From Anaerotruncus rubiinfantis (GTDB taxonomy: Bacteria > Bacillota > Clostridia > Oscillospirales > Ruminococcaceae): a DNA stretch of 64,000 nucleotides. Under the pieces are notes generated by a model. That model did not search any database and had not been told where the DNA came from. It saw only the letters and a list, made by a program, of their open reading frames with translations. The stretch covers positions 634,614-698,613 of the forward strand of contig NZ_FKLA01000009.1 in the NCBI RefSeq assembly GCF_900078395.1, read 5' to 3'. Position numbers and translations under genes: made by a program. Within the stretch, counting starts at the first letter, position 1. Every line of letters starts with the position of its first letter. Of this stretch, positions 41,335 to 50,394 are shown in pieces.

Positions 41335-42267
41335 TCAGGCCAGATAATCCTGTTCGCGCGCGCGGGTATTCAGCCGCTTCTCCCCGCGCACGATCATGGC
41401 GACCGCCTTGGGACCCGCGTTGATTGTGATGGCGGCGCCAAGCTGGAATTTTGCCTTTGGCGCGTGCCCGAACCGCTTGGAAATCTCCTTCCAGAGATCT
41501 TCTCCGTACTGTTCAATGCTGCCGTACGCCACCACCGTGGGGGCTTTTTTGTCGCTGGCATGCGCAAGTCCCTGTTCGCAGACGCGGACCACCACATTTT
41601 TGTCACCGCGCACCTTTTCCACCACCGCGGTCACGCCGTCGATGATCGAGATGACCGGCCGCAGGCCGAGCACGTCGCCCACAAAGGCAGCGGCGGCAGG
41701 GACGCGTCCCGAGCGGCGGACATATTCGAGCGAATAGGGGGCGAAATAAATCTCCACGCAGGAGAACCAGTCATCCAGGAATACGGTGACCTCATCGGCG
41801 GTTTTGCCCGCCTTGATGAGCTTGGCAGCTTCCACGATCGGATAGCCGTAACCGATGGAATAGGAGCCTGAATCAAGCACCGTGATGTTCATTTTGTCCA
41901 CAGCCTCCGGGGTGTCCTCATAAAACTGCTTCTTGGCAAAGACCGCCGCCTGGAACATATTGGACCCCTTTGAGGTGATGGTCGTGTTGATCACATCCGT
42001 GTAGCCCTGCTCATAAGCGTCCTGGTACGCTTGGGCGTAGGTCACCGACAGGATGTGGCTGGTGACTGGCAGCTCCCTGGCCGCTGTCAGCCGCTCATAA
42101 AATTCCGGAATGGTAAAATCCACCCGTTCGAGATAGCCCTTGCCGTCGATTGCAATTGGGATCGGCAGCATGACGATCCCGCCCGTGAGCAGGTCCGCGT
42201 CCGGGATGTCACAGGCGGAATCGGTCATTAAAAGGATTTTCTGGTCGTGCTGTTTCTTTTTTGCCAT
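41335..42267 (-). CDS. DegV family fatty-acid-binding protein
   Basis: 310 residues. DSACDIPDADL near the N-terminus, the TSHILSVTYAQAYQDAY block and the central LDSGSYSIGYGYPI block match DegV proteins. Family members bind fatty acids and present them to the FakA kinase for membrane lipid synthesis. GGAG precedes ATG 42267; the upstream start at 42348 overlaps trmL and is rejected. Next to trmL, 10 bases apart. Confidence 0.92.
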   Translation of the reverse strand: MAKKKQHDQKILLMTDSACDIPDADLLTGGIVMLPIPIAIDGKGYLERVDFTIPEFYERLTAARELPVTSHILSVTYAQAYQDAYEQGYTDVINTTITSKGSNMFQAAVFAKKQFYEDTPEAVDKMNITVLDSGSYSIGYGYPIVEAAKLIKAGKTADEVTVFLDDWFSCVEIYFAPYSLEYVRRSGRVPAAAAFVGDVLGLRPVISIIDGVTAVVEKVRGDKNVVVRVCEQGLAHASDKKAPTVVAYGSIEQYGEDLWKEISKRFGHAPKAKFQLGAAITINAGPKAVAMIVRGEKRLNTRAREQDYLA

Positions 42268-42277
42268 ACATGATCTC

Positions 42278-42772
42278 CTACCACTGATATTGGGTGAGTT
42301 GTCCGTGATTTTTGAGCGCCGGGAACCCCCATTGACGCAGCGCTTCATAAGTTGCGACCGCCACTGTATTGGAAAGGTTCAGGCTGCGCGCACCGGCAAT
42401 CATCGGCAGGCGCACGCAGCGCTGTGGGTTTTGATAGAGCAGATCTTCCGGCAGACCCGCGTCCTCCCGGCCGAAAACGATATAGGCATTGTCCGGATAA
42501 GCGATTTCGGTGTAGATATGCGGCGCTTTGGTGGTGAAATAAAAGAATTCACCCTGGTTCTTTTCAAAAAATTCCGAGGTTGAAGCATAGGTGGTGATGT
42601 CCAGCAGATGCCAGTAATCAAGCCCCGCGCGTTTTAGTTTCGCATCGGTGATCGCAAAGCCCATCGGCCCCACCAGATGCAGCCGTGCGCCGGTCGCGGC
42701 ACAGGTGCGGGAGATATTCCCTGTGTTCTGCGGGATTTGGGGCTCAATGAGGACAATGTTTAAAGTTGGCAT
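42278..42772 (-). CDS. trmL: tRNA (cytidine/uridine-34-2'-O)-methyltransferase
   Basis: 164 residues, full-length SPOUT methyltransferase: IVLIEPQIPQNTGNISRTCAATG at the start, FGREDAGLP in the middle and the knot block IAGARSLNLSNTVAVATYEALRQ at the end. It methylates the ribose of the wobble base in tRNA-Leu. It marks the left chromosomal edge of the phage-like cluster. Confidence 0.95.
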   Translation of the reverse strand: MPTLNIVLIEPQIPQNTGNISRTCAATGARLHLVGPMGFAITDAKLKRAGLDYWHLLDITTYASTSEFFEKNQGEFFYFTTKAPHIYTEIAYPDNAYIVFGREDAGLPEDLLYQNPQRCVRLPMIAGARSLNLSNTVAVATYEALRQWGFPALKNHGQLTQYQW

Positions 42773-42922
42773 CCGGGCGGCATCTCCAATATGAATTTTT
42801 GCGGGCAGGACATGTCCGCCACACCATATAATTTACCATCCTTTTACACGGTTCGTCAAGTAGCAATTGTTACATTTTGCTGATGCGGATGTTGAAAGCG
42901 CCTTTCAGATTTGATTTTTTCC

Positions 42923-42968
42923 AAAAACAGCGGAAAGTTGCACCTGCGCGCAACTTTCCGCTGTTTTT
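42923..42968. terminator. Bidirectional terminator at the left edge of the phage-like cluster
   Basis: AAAAACAGCGGAAAGTTG, 10-base loop, exact complement (18-bp stem), with T/A tracts built into both ends. It insulates trmL from the terminase genes, which start 27 bases later. Confidence 0.9.
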
Positions 42969-42994
42969 GCCGTATGGGTGAAAGGATGTGACTT

Positions 42995-43477
42995 ATGAAA
43001 CAATCGGATGAAGCGAAACGCCGCGAGCTGTTCTGCATTTTTATGGCGCGGGGATTTTCTCCGGAGGAATCGGTTCGCCGGGCGGGTTATGGCGCCGGGG
43101 ACTGCGGCAGGCAGTCAGCGGCGCTTCTGGGAGATGCAAAGGTGCGCAGGCGGATCTCCAGGCTGATGAAGGACCTCTGTTGCCGCGCGCCTGAGCAGAC
43201 CGCGCGCGCCGGGCTCGAACGGCTGGCGCTGGGGGACGTGGGAGGCGTACTCGCGCTTTTGGGAGACGAGGAGACCTTTATCCGGGACGCGGATCTGTTC
43301 CATGTGGCAGAGTTGAGGCGGCCCAAGGGCGGTGGGATCGAGCTTAAATTTTACGATCGGCTGCGGGCGCTTTCGCTGCTGGCAGAAATGGGGGCAGGTG
43401 GGGACGGCGCGGCTGGGTCGCTCCTTTCCGCCTTGGAAAAATCAGCCCGTGCCGTGGGAAGTGCAGAGGATGCCTGA
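42995..43477 (+). CDS. Phage terminase small subunit
   Basis: 160 residues. The N-terminal DNA-binding helices (FIFMARGFSPEESVRRAGYG-type pattern, about 10-30) are as in Terminase_2/XtmA proteins; the middle is helical and the Ala-rich tail is probably for oligomerisation. It recognises DNA for packaging with the large subunit, whose start overlaps its stop by 8 bases. GAAAGG precedes ATG 42995. Confidence 0.85.
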   Translation: MKQSDEAKRRELFCIFMARGFSPEESVRRAGYGAGDCGRQSAALLGDAKVRRRISRLMKDLCCRAPEQTARAGLERLALGDVGGVLALLGDEETFIRDADLFHVAELRRPKGGGIELKFYDRLRALSLLAEMGAGGDGAAGSLLSALEKSARAVGSAEDA

Positions 43478-44759
43478 GTTTTCCCGTTTCTCAAAAAAAC
43501 AGCTCGCCGCGATGACCTGGTGGCATCCCCAAAGCCCGCATCATGGCCGCGGCGCAATTATCTGCGACGGCGCCGTGCGTTCGGGCAAGACGCTCTGCCT
43601 TTCCATTGGGTTTACCGTGTGGGCGATGTCCTGCTTTTCCGGACAGGATTTCGCACTCTGCGGCAAGACGGCCGGCGGGCTGCGCAGAAATCTGATCACG
43701 CCGTTGCTTTCCTGCCTGCCTGCGCTTGGCTATGCCTGCAGCGACCGGCGTTCGCGCGGATATCTCGAAATCTCATACGGCAGGCGCATGAACCGCTTTT
43801 ACCTGTTTGGCGGGCGCGACGAAAGCAGCGCGGCGCTCATCCAGGGGGTGACCCTCGCGGGCGTGCTGCTCGATGAGGTGGCGCTCATGCCGCGCTCGTT
43901 TGTCGAGCAGGCGCTGGCCCGCTGTTCGACGGAAGGCGCGCGGTTCTGGTTTTCCTGCAACCCGGAGTATCCGCAGCACTGGTTCTATCGCGAGTGGATT
44001 CAAAAGGCGGCGGAGAAGAACGCCCTTTACCTGCATTTCACTATGCGTGACAATCCGTCGCTTTCCCCTGCCGTCCTGCAGCGGTACGAAAATCTTTACG
44101 CGGGCGCCTTCTACGAACGGTTCGTATTGGGGAAATGGGTGGCAGCCCAAGGCGCTGTTTACCCGATGTTTGACAAAAGTGCGCATGTGGTAAAAAAAGC
44201 ACCCGTCTGCGGACGTTTTTTCATCTCCTGCGACTACGGGACGGTCAATCCGGCTTCGTTTGGACTGTGGGGGGAGCATGCGGGGGTTTGGTACCGGCTC
44301 GCGGAATATTACCACGACTCCCGCGTGACAGGTGAACTGCGTACCGATGAGGAATACCATCAAGCGCTTATGGAACTTGCGGGGGGCCGGAAGATCGAAG
44401 CGGTGATCGTTGACCCGTCGGCGGCGAGTTTTCTCGCGTGTATCAGGCGGCACGGTGTCTTTCGGGCAATCCCGGCGAAAAATGAGGTGGCGGACGGCAT
44501 CCGTATGGTGAGTAGCCTGCTGAAGGAACAGAAGCTCCTTTTCTGCGCGGGGTGTCGGGACACAATCCGGGAATTTTCCCTCTACCGCTGGGACAACAGG
44601 GCGGGAAAGGATCAGCCGTTCAAAGAACACGACCATGCGATGGATGATATCCGGTATTTTGTGATGACCGCGCTCGTAAAGGACACATGCCCGTTTTTCG
44701 CCGCTTCGGTCAGCCGGGCGGATGGGCTACGCGGACATTCCGATGGGTTCTTTGGATGA
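43470..44759 (+). CDS. Phage terminase large subunit (PBSX/XtmB type)
   Basis: 429 residues. The ATPase motif GAVRSGKT (Walker A, about 29-36), the Walker B-like VLLDEVALMPRSF and the C-terminal RNase H-like nuclease Asp residues (FISCDYGTVNPASFGLW; IVDPSAASF; HDHAMDDIRY) are all present. It is the packaging motor and nuclease. ATG 43470 (MPEFSRFSKKQ) is chosen; an earlier in-frame ATG lies deep inside the small-subunit gene. Confidence 0.93.
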   Translation: MPEFSRFSKKQLAAMTWWHPQSPHHGRGAIICDGAVRSGKTLCLSIGFTVWAMSCFSGQDFALCGKTAGGLRRNLITPLLSCLPALGYACSDRRSRGYLEISYGRRMNRFYLFGGRDESSAALIQGVTLAGVLLDEVALMPRSFVEQALARCSTEGARFWFSCNPEYPQHWFYREWIQKAAEKNALYLHFTMRDNPSLSPAVLQRYENLYAGAFYERFVLGKWVAAQGAVYPMFDKSAHVVKKAPVCGRFFISCDYGTVNPASFGLWGEHAGVWYRLAEYYHDSRVTGELRTDEEYHQALMELAGGRKIEAVIVDPSAASFLACIRRHGVFRAIPAKNEVADGIRMVSSLLKEQKLLFCAGCRDTIREFSLYRWDNRAGKDQPFKEHDHAMDDIRYFVMTALVKDTCPFFAASVSRADGLRGHSDGFFG

Positions 44760-44779
44760 GGCGCCCGGCGCGGAGCCGC

Positions 44780-44889
44780 CGCGCCATTTGGGCCGCGTCC
44801 AGGAGGGACGCGGCCGCCCGCGGAAGTGGTCCAGGAGGGACGCGGCCGCCCGCGGAAGTGGGCCGCCGCGCAGCGGGGCAAATGGCGCG
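44780..44889. repeat. Branched palindromic spacer with a 32-bp tandem duplication
   Basis: Outer arms CGCGCCATTTG (44780-44790) and CAAATGGCGCG (44879-44889). Directly inside is the perfect hairpin GGCCGCGTCC-AGGAG-GGACGCGGCC (44791-44815). A 32-base unit beginning TCCAGGAGGGACGCGG is present twice in tandem (44798-44829 and 44830-44861). It fills the gap between the terminase and portal genes and codes for nothing evident. Confidence 0.8.
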
Positions 44890-44912
44890 TGTTGTGATAA
44901 AGGAGGAAACCT

Positions 44913-46070
44913 ATGAAAATTTGGAACCTATTGCGGCACAGAGAACCGGCGGTGAGCGTGCAGACCGCACGGGAAGGGGTGAACGTGTGGAACGATACAC
45001 TTTTGCTCTATGGCCGCGACTGTGCGGTTTACGACGGACTGCGCCGCTCGATTCCCATCATTGACGCGGCCATCGACAAAATTTGCCGGCTGGTGGGCGG
45101 CTGCGCGCCTGTCTGCGAAAACCGAAAGGCACAGGCGGAACTCGAAACCTTTTTCCGGGAGGTACAGGTGGGCGCTTCCTCCCGTGGGATGGAAAGCTTT
45201 CTGCGCTGTTATCTCGACAGCCTGCTCACCTATGGGAATGCGGTGGGAGAAGTGGTGCTTTCCGCCGATGGAGAATCCGTCGCAGGACTCTATAATGCTC
45301 CGATCGAGAATGTCTGTTTTCAGAATGCCGCCTCGCCGTTTGATCTGAAGCTTTGCGCCATGAAAAACAGCCTGACGCCAGTCCCGGTCCCGTATCCGGA
45401 ACTGATCGTCCACACAGCGCTTTCGCCGCGCGCGGGGCAAGTGCTTGGGACTTCCATCCTGGATGGGCTGCCGTTTGTATCGGACATTCTGATGAAGATC
45501 TATGCTTCAATGGGGCAGAATTTCGAACGAATCGCCAACCTGCGTTATGCGGTGACCTACAAGCCGGGCGCTTCCAGTGTTGACCGGGCGTATGCCCGGG
45601 AGATCGCGGAAAACATCGCAACTGAATGGGCCGACGCGATGAATGAGAGCAAGCGGGGCCGAATCAAAGATTTTGTCGCAGTGGGCGACGTCGATATCAA
45701 GGTGATCGGCGCGGACAACCAGATGATCGGCACCGAAGTCCCGGTACGGCAGATGCTTGAACAGATCGTTGCAAAGCTTGGCATCCCACCGTTCCTTCTG
45801 GGGCTCAGCTGGTCGACAACCGAACGCATGAGTACGCAGCAGGCTGACATCCTCACCAGCGAACTGGAAAGTTACCGTCGGCTGCTCACGCCTGTGCTCG
45901 TGAAGATCTGCCGGATTTTCCTGCGGGTGCGCGGGTACAGCTGCGATACGGATATTGTGTGGGACAATATCAACCTGCAGGATGAACTGGAACTGGCGAA
46001 CGCGCGTCTGACCGGTCTGGAAGCCGATAAGCTCGCGTTTGAACTCAAAACACTGGAGGGAAAAAAATGA
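44913..46070 (+). CDS. Phage portal protein
   Basis: 385 residues of the phage portal (HK97/PBSX) family: an N-terminal YDGLRRSIPIIDAAIDKICR helix block, the central SLLTYGNAVGEVVLS, and a C-terminal long-helix region with GIPPFLLGLSW...ERMSTQQADILTSEL. The ring it forms passes DNA into the capsid. AAGGAGGAAAC precedes ATG 44913. Its stop overlaps the protease start. Confidence 0.9.
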   Translation: MKIWNLLRHREPAVSVQTAREGVNVWNDTLLLYGRDCAVYDGLRRSIPIIDAAIDKICRLVGGCAPVCENRKAQAELETFFREVQVGASSRGMESFLRCYLDSLLTYGNAVGEVVLSADGESVAGLYNAPIENVCFQNAASPFDLKLCAMKNSLTPVPVPYPELIVHTALSPRAGQVLGTSILDGLPFVSDILMKIYASMGQNFERIANLRYAVTYKPGASSVDRAYAREIAENIATEWADAMNESKRGRIKDFVAVGDVDIKVIGADNQMIGTEVPVRQMLEQIVAKLGIPPFLLGLSWSTTERMSTQQADILTSELESYRRLLTPVLVKICRIFLRVRGYSCDTDIVWDNINLQDELELANARLTGLEADKLAFELKTLEGKK

Positions 46071-47017
46071 AACATGCGATGATTCTCAAAACCGCGCAGA
46101 GTGTCCCGATTACGCCCGAACAGCTCGCCAAGATTAACGCGTTTTCCCGCCGGGAACTTTCGGCTGAGGAGGTTTACGTCTTTTCGCTCGTCCTCTGCGA
46201 CAACGAGATCGACCGCGATTACGAGCGGTTCCCGGTTGAGAGCCTGCAGGTGCTGGCCGGACTTTTCGTCGGAAAGACAGGGATCTTCGACCACAACCCG
46301 AAAGGGGAAAATCAAAATTCCCGGATCTTTGAAACCGTGGTCGAACATGATCCGGAACGTCTGACCCAGGCTGGGGAGGGCTACTGCGTACTGCGCGCCT
46401 GGGCTTATATGGTGCGCTGTGACAAGAATGCTGACCTCATCCTGGAGATCGACGCGGGCATTAAAAAGGAAGTCAGCGTCAGCTGCGCGGTGGAACGCGT
46501 GGAATGTTCGATCTGCGGCGCCAATGTACGGGAAGCGCCTTGCTCGCATGAACCGGGACAGGAATATAACGGCGTGCTTTGCTGGCGCGACCTGATAAAC
46601 CCCACCGACGCATACGAATGGTCGTTTGTGGCAGTCCCGGCCCAGAAGAAAGCGGGCGTCACAAAAGGCCGTATTCCAGGTGTGGATGGGGAACTGCTGA
46701 AATCGCTCGCGAGCGGCGGGAGCGTGACCCTGAACAAAGCGCAGGCCGCGGCGTTGACCAACCATCTCAGAGAACTTGAGCAGCTTGCCGAAAGCGGCCG
46801 TACCCGGCTGAATGAGCTGCGCCGCCGGATGGTGAAGCTCGCGGCGTTCTCGATGCCCGAGCTCGACGCGCGGGTGCTCGAAGAAGTTGCAAAAAACATG
46901 GATGAGCGGCAGCTCACCGCCTTTTGTAAGGGTTTTGCAAAGGATGCGCCGCCCGCTTTGCAACTGGGGGGCGTCGGGGAATCCGAAAAGCCGGACAACG
47001 GAGCCTTTCGGATTTGA
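46067..47017 (+). CDS. XkdF-like prohead protease, probably with scaffold tail
   Basis: 316 residues. A serine-protease-like layout is visible: DRDYERFPVESL, His76 in IFDHNPKG, Ser137 in KKEVSVSCAV, and the E-W-S-F-VAVPAQ block at 184-192. A CxxC-x8-C-x-H insert (C147, C150, C159, H161) may bind zinc and is a feature of XkdF proteins. The last 110 residues are helical and charged (scaffold-like). It is expected to trim capsid or scaffold protein during head assembly. ATGA overlap with portal. Confidence 0.78.
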   Translation: MKHAMILKTAQSVPITPEQLAKINAFSRRELSAEEVYVFSLVLCDNEIDRDYERFPVESLQVLAGLFVGKTGIFDHNPKGENQNSRIFETVVEHDPERLTQAGEGYCVLRAWAYMVRCDKNADLILEIDAGIKKEVSVSCAVERVECSICGANVREAPCSHEPGQEYNGVLCWRDLINPTDAYEWSFVAVPAQKKAGVTKGRIPGVDGELLKSLASGGSVTLNKAQAAALTNHLRELEQLAESGRTRLNELRRRMVKLAAFSMPELDARVLEEVAKNMDERQLTAFCKGFAKDAPPALQLGGVGESEKPDNGAFRI

Positions 47018-47059
47018 CCATCCGGGTGATGTATCCGGAAAAATAGAAAGGATGATTTT

Positions 47060-48082
47060 ATGGGGAACTATCAGAATCTGAAACTCGACAAAGCGATGTA
47101 CAAGGGGGAGCTGCCATTTTCGGCACAGCTCGAACGGCTCGATCCGTCCGTAAACTATACGGGCGGCGCGCTTGCCGGGCTCGACGCTTTCCAGCGCCAG
47201 CTCAAGCGCTTTGACATCAAGGTGAGCGGAAGCGCAAGCGATCCCCTCTCCAAATTCTTTTCCACCTCTGATTCGGCGGCGCTTTTCCCGGAGTATGTCA
47301 TGCGCGCGGTTATGCAGGGCGCGGACGAGACCGAACTGATCAATGCGGTTATCGCATCCAAAACCGTCATCAATTCGCTCGATTACCGCACCATCACAAC
47401 CACCACAGGACACGACATCGCCGCAAAGGTCGTCGCGGAAGGCGCGGAGATTCCAGAGACGGTGATCAAGCTGAAGGACAACCTTGTCAAGCTCAAAAAG
47501 CGGGGCCGGATGCTGGTCGCTTCATATGAAGCGGTCAAGTTCCAGCGGATCGACCTGTTCACCATCACCCTCAAACAGATCGGTGCGTACATTACCCGCG
47601 CTCAATTCGCAGACGCGGTGGATGTGCTCATCAATGGTGACGGAGCGGACAACGGAAACGCCGCGTCCGCGATCCAAACCGCGGGTGCCGGAACCCTTGC
47701 GTACAGCGACCTTGTGAATCTGTGGAGCCAGTTCGAGGACTTCACGATGAATACTCTGCTTGTTTCACCTGATATGATGCAGAAAATGCTTGCCATCGAG
47801 GAACTGCGCGATCCGGTCGCCGGGCTCAACTTCTCGGGCAGCGGCACGATCGGAACCCCGTTCGGCGCGAATGTCATCAAGTCCAAATCGGTTCCGGAAG
47901 GAACCATTGTCGGTCTTGACAAGAACTTTGCGCTGGAGATGGTTACCGCGGGGGACATCACCGTCGATTATGACAAGCTGATCAATTCCCAACTGGAACG
48001 GGCAGCAGTTACTTCAATCGCGGGTTTTGCGAAGATCTTCCCGGACGCCGCCAAGGTACTCACATTGAAAGCATCCGCGTAA
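47060..48082 (+). CDS. Phage major capsid protein
   Basis: 340 residues, HK97-fold pattern: a helical N-terminus, FPEYVMRAVMQGADE, GHDIAAKVVAEGAEIPET with the E-loop/P-domain strand pattern, and a C-terminal block TVDYDKLINSQLERAAVTSIAGFAKIFPDA. Genes immediately before (protease) and after (connectors) support this. AGAAAGGATG precedes ATG 47080-region start 47060. Confidence 0.88.
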   Translation: MGNYQNLKLDKAMYKGELPFSAQLERLDPSVNYTGGALAGLDAFQRQLKRFDIKVSGSASDPLSKFFSTSDSAALFPEYVMRAVMQGADETELINAVIASKTVINSLDYRTITTTTGHDIAAKVVAEGAEIPETVIKLKDNLVKLKKRGRMLVASYEAVKFQRIDLFTITLKQIGAYITRAQFADAVDVLINGDGADNGNAASAIQTAGAGTLAYSDLVNLWSQFEDFTMNTLLVSPDMMQKMLAIEELRDPVAGLNFSGSGTIGTPFGANVIKSKSVPEGTIVGLDKNFALEMVTAGDITVDYDKLINSQLERAAVTSIAGFAKIFPDAAKVLTLKASA

Positions 48083-48093
48083 GGCAAAGGCAC

Positions 48094-48170
48094 GGCGGGA
48101 GCCGTGGCCGCATAGCGGCCCAACGCGGCATGGCCGCGTTGCCCGCGCTTTGCGCGGGACGGCTCCCGCC
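48094..48170. repeat. 77-nt cloverleaf-like perfect palindrome cluster
   Basis: Outer 12-bp stem GGCGGGAGCCGT (48094-48105) with ACGGCTCCCGCC (48159-48170). It encloses three perfect hairpins: GGCCGC-ATA-GCGGCC, AACGCGGC-ATG-GCCGCGTT and CCCGCGC-TTT-GCGCGGG. Only the three 3-base loops and two joining bases are unpaired. It is neither a tRNA (no anticodon or T-loop features) nor a terminator with a T-run. It lies between the capsid and connector genes. Confidence 0.85.
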
Positions 48171-48223
48171 AGATCCCGGCGCGGGGAACTGGTTTTCCGC
48201 GCCGGTGAAAAGGAGGTCAACAG

Positions 48224-48586
48224 ATGAATCCCGATCAGGTTTTTTGCCAGTTCCTGCTCTTTTCCGGGTTGAGCCCGGAAAGTGGGGAGAACTGGAAACC
48301 GCTTTGTGACGCGGCCACGGCCAGGATTTCCGCCGCGATGCGCACGGATGCGGACCCGAACGATCCGCGTTTGGTGCTTGCGGCAGCGGGAGAGGCGTAT
48401 TGCCAGTACCATCTTATGCGTGCGGGGGACGGTGCGCAAAGCTTCAAAGTGGGCGATATCTCAGTTTCGGAGAGCAACGGCGTAAGCTTTGCGGATGAAC
48501 TGCGCGCCATGCGCGATGAACTCTATGCGAATGCGGCAGGGCTTCTCGACTGCAGCTTCGCCGGGCTTTGGAAGGTGGATGGATGA
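48224..48586 (+). CDS. Phage head-tail connector-like protein
   Basis: 120 residues, helical, with the compact layout of connector/head-completion proteins placed just after capsid. No strong motif. AAAGGAGG precedes ATG 48224, and the stop overlaps the next start (ATGA). Assigned by position and length. Confidence 0.6.
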   Translation: MNPDQVFCQFLLFSGLSPESGENWKPLCDAATARISAAMRTDADPNDPRLVLAAAGEAYCQYHLMRAGDGAQSFKVGDISVSESNGVSFADELRAMRDELYANAAGLLDCSFAGLWKVDG

Positions 48587-48933
48587 ACGCGGCAAAAGCG
48601 GTGCGCGTCGCAATTCAAAAATGCGGGGCTGAGACAGTGCTGAAAAAGGAAGGAAAAACCTATCGTTTTACAGCCTGCGTGATGCCGCGGGTCTATACGA
48701 ATGAAACGCATATCCATCGGAAGGAAACATATTTTGGCCGGGAGGACCCCAGGCGGTTTGTCTATTACGGACCGGTTGCCGATGGCGGGGAACAGGCTGG
48801 AGATGGCGACGTCATTTTATGGGGCGGGGAACGCTATCTGCTTTCAGTCTGTCATGATTTTATCTTTCAGGGTGAAAAGATTTTCCGCCGGGCGGATGCG
48901 CGGCGGGTGTATGGAGGTGGTGTGGATGGATGA
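48583..48933 (+). CDS. Phage head-closure-type protein
   Basis: 116 residues, beta-rich (YRFTACVMPRVYTNETH; YFGREDPRRFVYYGPVADGG; GERYLLSVCHDFIFQGEKI). The pattern and position fit minor head or head-closure proteins of PBSX-like phages (XkdI region), but no specific family can be named. The start overlaps the previous stop. Confidence 0.6.
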   Translation: MNAAKAVRVAIQKCGAETVLKKEGKTYRFTACVMPRVYTNETHIHRKETYFGREDPRRFVYYGPVADGGEQAGDGDVILWGGERYLLSVCHDFIFQGEKIFRRADARRVYGGGVDG

Positions 48934-49387
48934 ATTGGGCCGGATCAGAAAGACGCTTGCGGAATATCTCGCAGAGCGGCTCGCCGGAGATAATATCCGC
49001 GTGATGGAGCAGTACCCGGCCAACTGGCGGCAGGTTCCTCCGGAAAGCGCCTGTGTCGCGGTGGGATTTGCGGGTGTTGCCTTTCCGGGTTCCCCGGATG
49101 GGATCAATCAGGCAAAACTCACCCTCCGGTTTGATATCCTATGCCCGGTTTCTGCTCCGAATGACTGCCACAAGGTGTTTGAAAAGCTTTGTGGCGCGTT
49201 GATTTGCGTGCGCGGGCAGTTTGGCGTGGGAGGAATTTCCTGTGGAGAGATTACCTATGAACGCGGCCTGCCCGCCTTTGCCCTTACGGCGAACGCAATG
49301 TTGAGCGGACTGTTCACCCCGCCGGAGGATGCGCAAGGCGTGCCGCTTGAATCGATCCTGGTCAAAACGAAAGGAGTTTCGATATGA
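48926..49387 (+). CDS. Phage tail-completion-type protein
   Basis: 153 residues: a helical start (MDELGRIRKTLAEYLAERL), then beta-strand segments (SACVAVGFAGVAFPGS; LRFDILCPVSAPND), as in tail-terminator or completion proteins next to sheath genes. GGAGGTGG sits 5 bases before ATG 48926. The stop overlaps the sheath start. Confidence 0.6.
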   Translation: MDELGRIRKTLAEYLAERLAGDNIRVMEQYPANWRQVPPESACVAVGFAGVAFPGSPDGINQAKLTLRFDILCPVSAPNDCHKVFEKLCGALICVRGQFGVGGISCGEITYERGLPAFALTANAMLSGLFTPPEDAQGVPLESILVKTKGVSI

Positions 49388-50382
49388 TCCATATTCCTAC
49401 CACCATGCGGCCGGGTGTTTTTACCGACTTGCGGGTGCATGCGGCTGCCGCCTGCGGCATGTATCGCGGGATTGCCGCTGTAGCGCGGACCGTGTCCGGC
49501 GAACCCGGGGAAGCGACCCTGGTGCGCGATCCCGCGCAGGCCGCTGTTTTCGGAACGGACAGCGCGCTTTATGAAATGATTAAGGCCTTATTGGAAGCGG
49601 GCGCTTCACAGATTTATGCCATTCCCGCCGGAGAGGACTATACCGCGGCGTTTGCCGCTGCGGAAAGGCTGCCGGTTTATCTGCTCGTCTGTGATGGAGG
49701 GGCGGATGTACTTGCGGCACATATTTCCGCCTGCTGTGAAAACGGCAGAGAACGGATTGGCCTGCTGGCTGTGTCCGATCCGACCGCAGCTGCCGCTGCG
49801 GCCGGGACGCTCAACCACCCGCACATCGCAGTGATTTGCGACGGCGGGGACGATACCCATGTGACCGCGGCGGCGTTCGCGGCGGCGGTGGCGCGCTTTG
49901 GCGCGTCCGGCAGCCTCAATGGGCTGCCGGTACGTTCCGTCGGGGGATCCGGCGGAACGCTCACCGCCGCCCAGGCGGAGATGCTGCTCGCGGCAGGAGC
50001 GATCCCATTTGAGGTGTGCGGTGGGGAGGCGGTTTGCGTCCGCGCGGTCACCAGCTGTACCAAAGATGCGGATGGTGAGCCGGATGCGACCTTCCGGGAC
50101 CTTTCGACCGTGCTCGCGGTGGACGAGGTGCTCGACACGGTGCGCCGGGCGGTCAAGGCCCGCCTGCGCGGATGCAAGAACAATGCCGCCACGCGGGAAA
50201 GCATCGCTTCGCAAATCACCGTTGAGCTGGAAGCGATGCGCGCGCGCGGGATACTCGACAGTTACCGGCCGCCTGTGGTGGCCGCGCATCCGCAGGACAG
50301 CGCGGTCTGTGTGGCGACACTTGGCATCCGGGTCGCGCCGGAGATCAGCCAGATCGTCCTGCGTGCTGAAATCACTGTGTAA
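49384..50382 (+). CDS. Phage tail sheath protein
   Basis: 332 residues, short for a sheath (PBSX XkdK is over 400). It begins IPTTMRPGVFTDLRV, the handshake-forming N-terminus, and ends with the C-terminal domain RESIASQITVELEAMRARGILDSY...PEISQIVLRAEITV typical of sheath subunits. The domains in between are reduced, so this is a minimal contractile sheath. Confidence 0.85.
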   Translation: MIHIPTTMRPGVFTDLRVHAAAACGMYRGIAAVARTVSGEPGEATLVRDPAQAAVFGTDSALYEMIKALLEAGASQIYAIPAGEDYTAAFAAAERLPVYLLVCDGGADVLAAHISACCENGRERIGLLAVSDPTAAAAAAGTLNHPHIAVICDGGDDTHVTAAAFAAAVARFGASGSLNGLPVRSVGGSGGTLTAAQAEMLLAAGAIPFEVCGGEAVCVRAVTSCTKDADGEPDATFRDLSTVLAVDEVLDTVRRAVKARLRGCKNNAATRESIASQITVELEAMRARGILDSYRPPVVAAHPQDSAVCVATLGIRVAPEISQIVLRAEITV

Positions 50383-50394
50383 GGAGGGAAGCGG

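Noticed and set aside
48094..48170. tRNA or tRNA-like gene
   Set aside because: Cloverleaf size fits, but loops are three bases, with no anticodon loop, T-loop or CCA.
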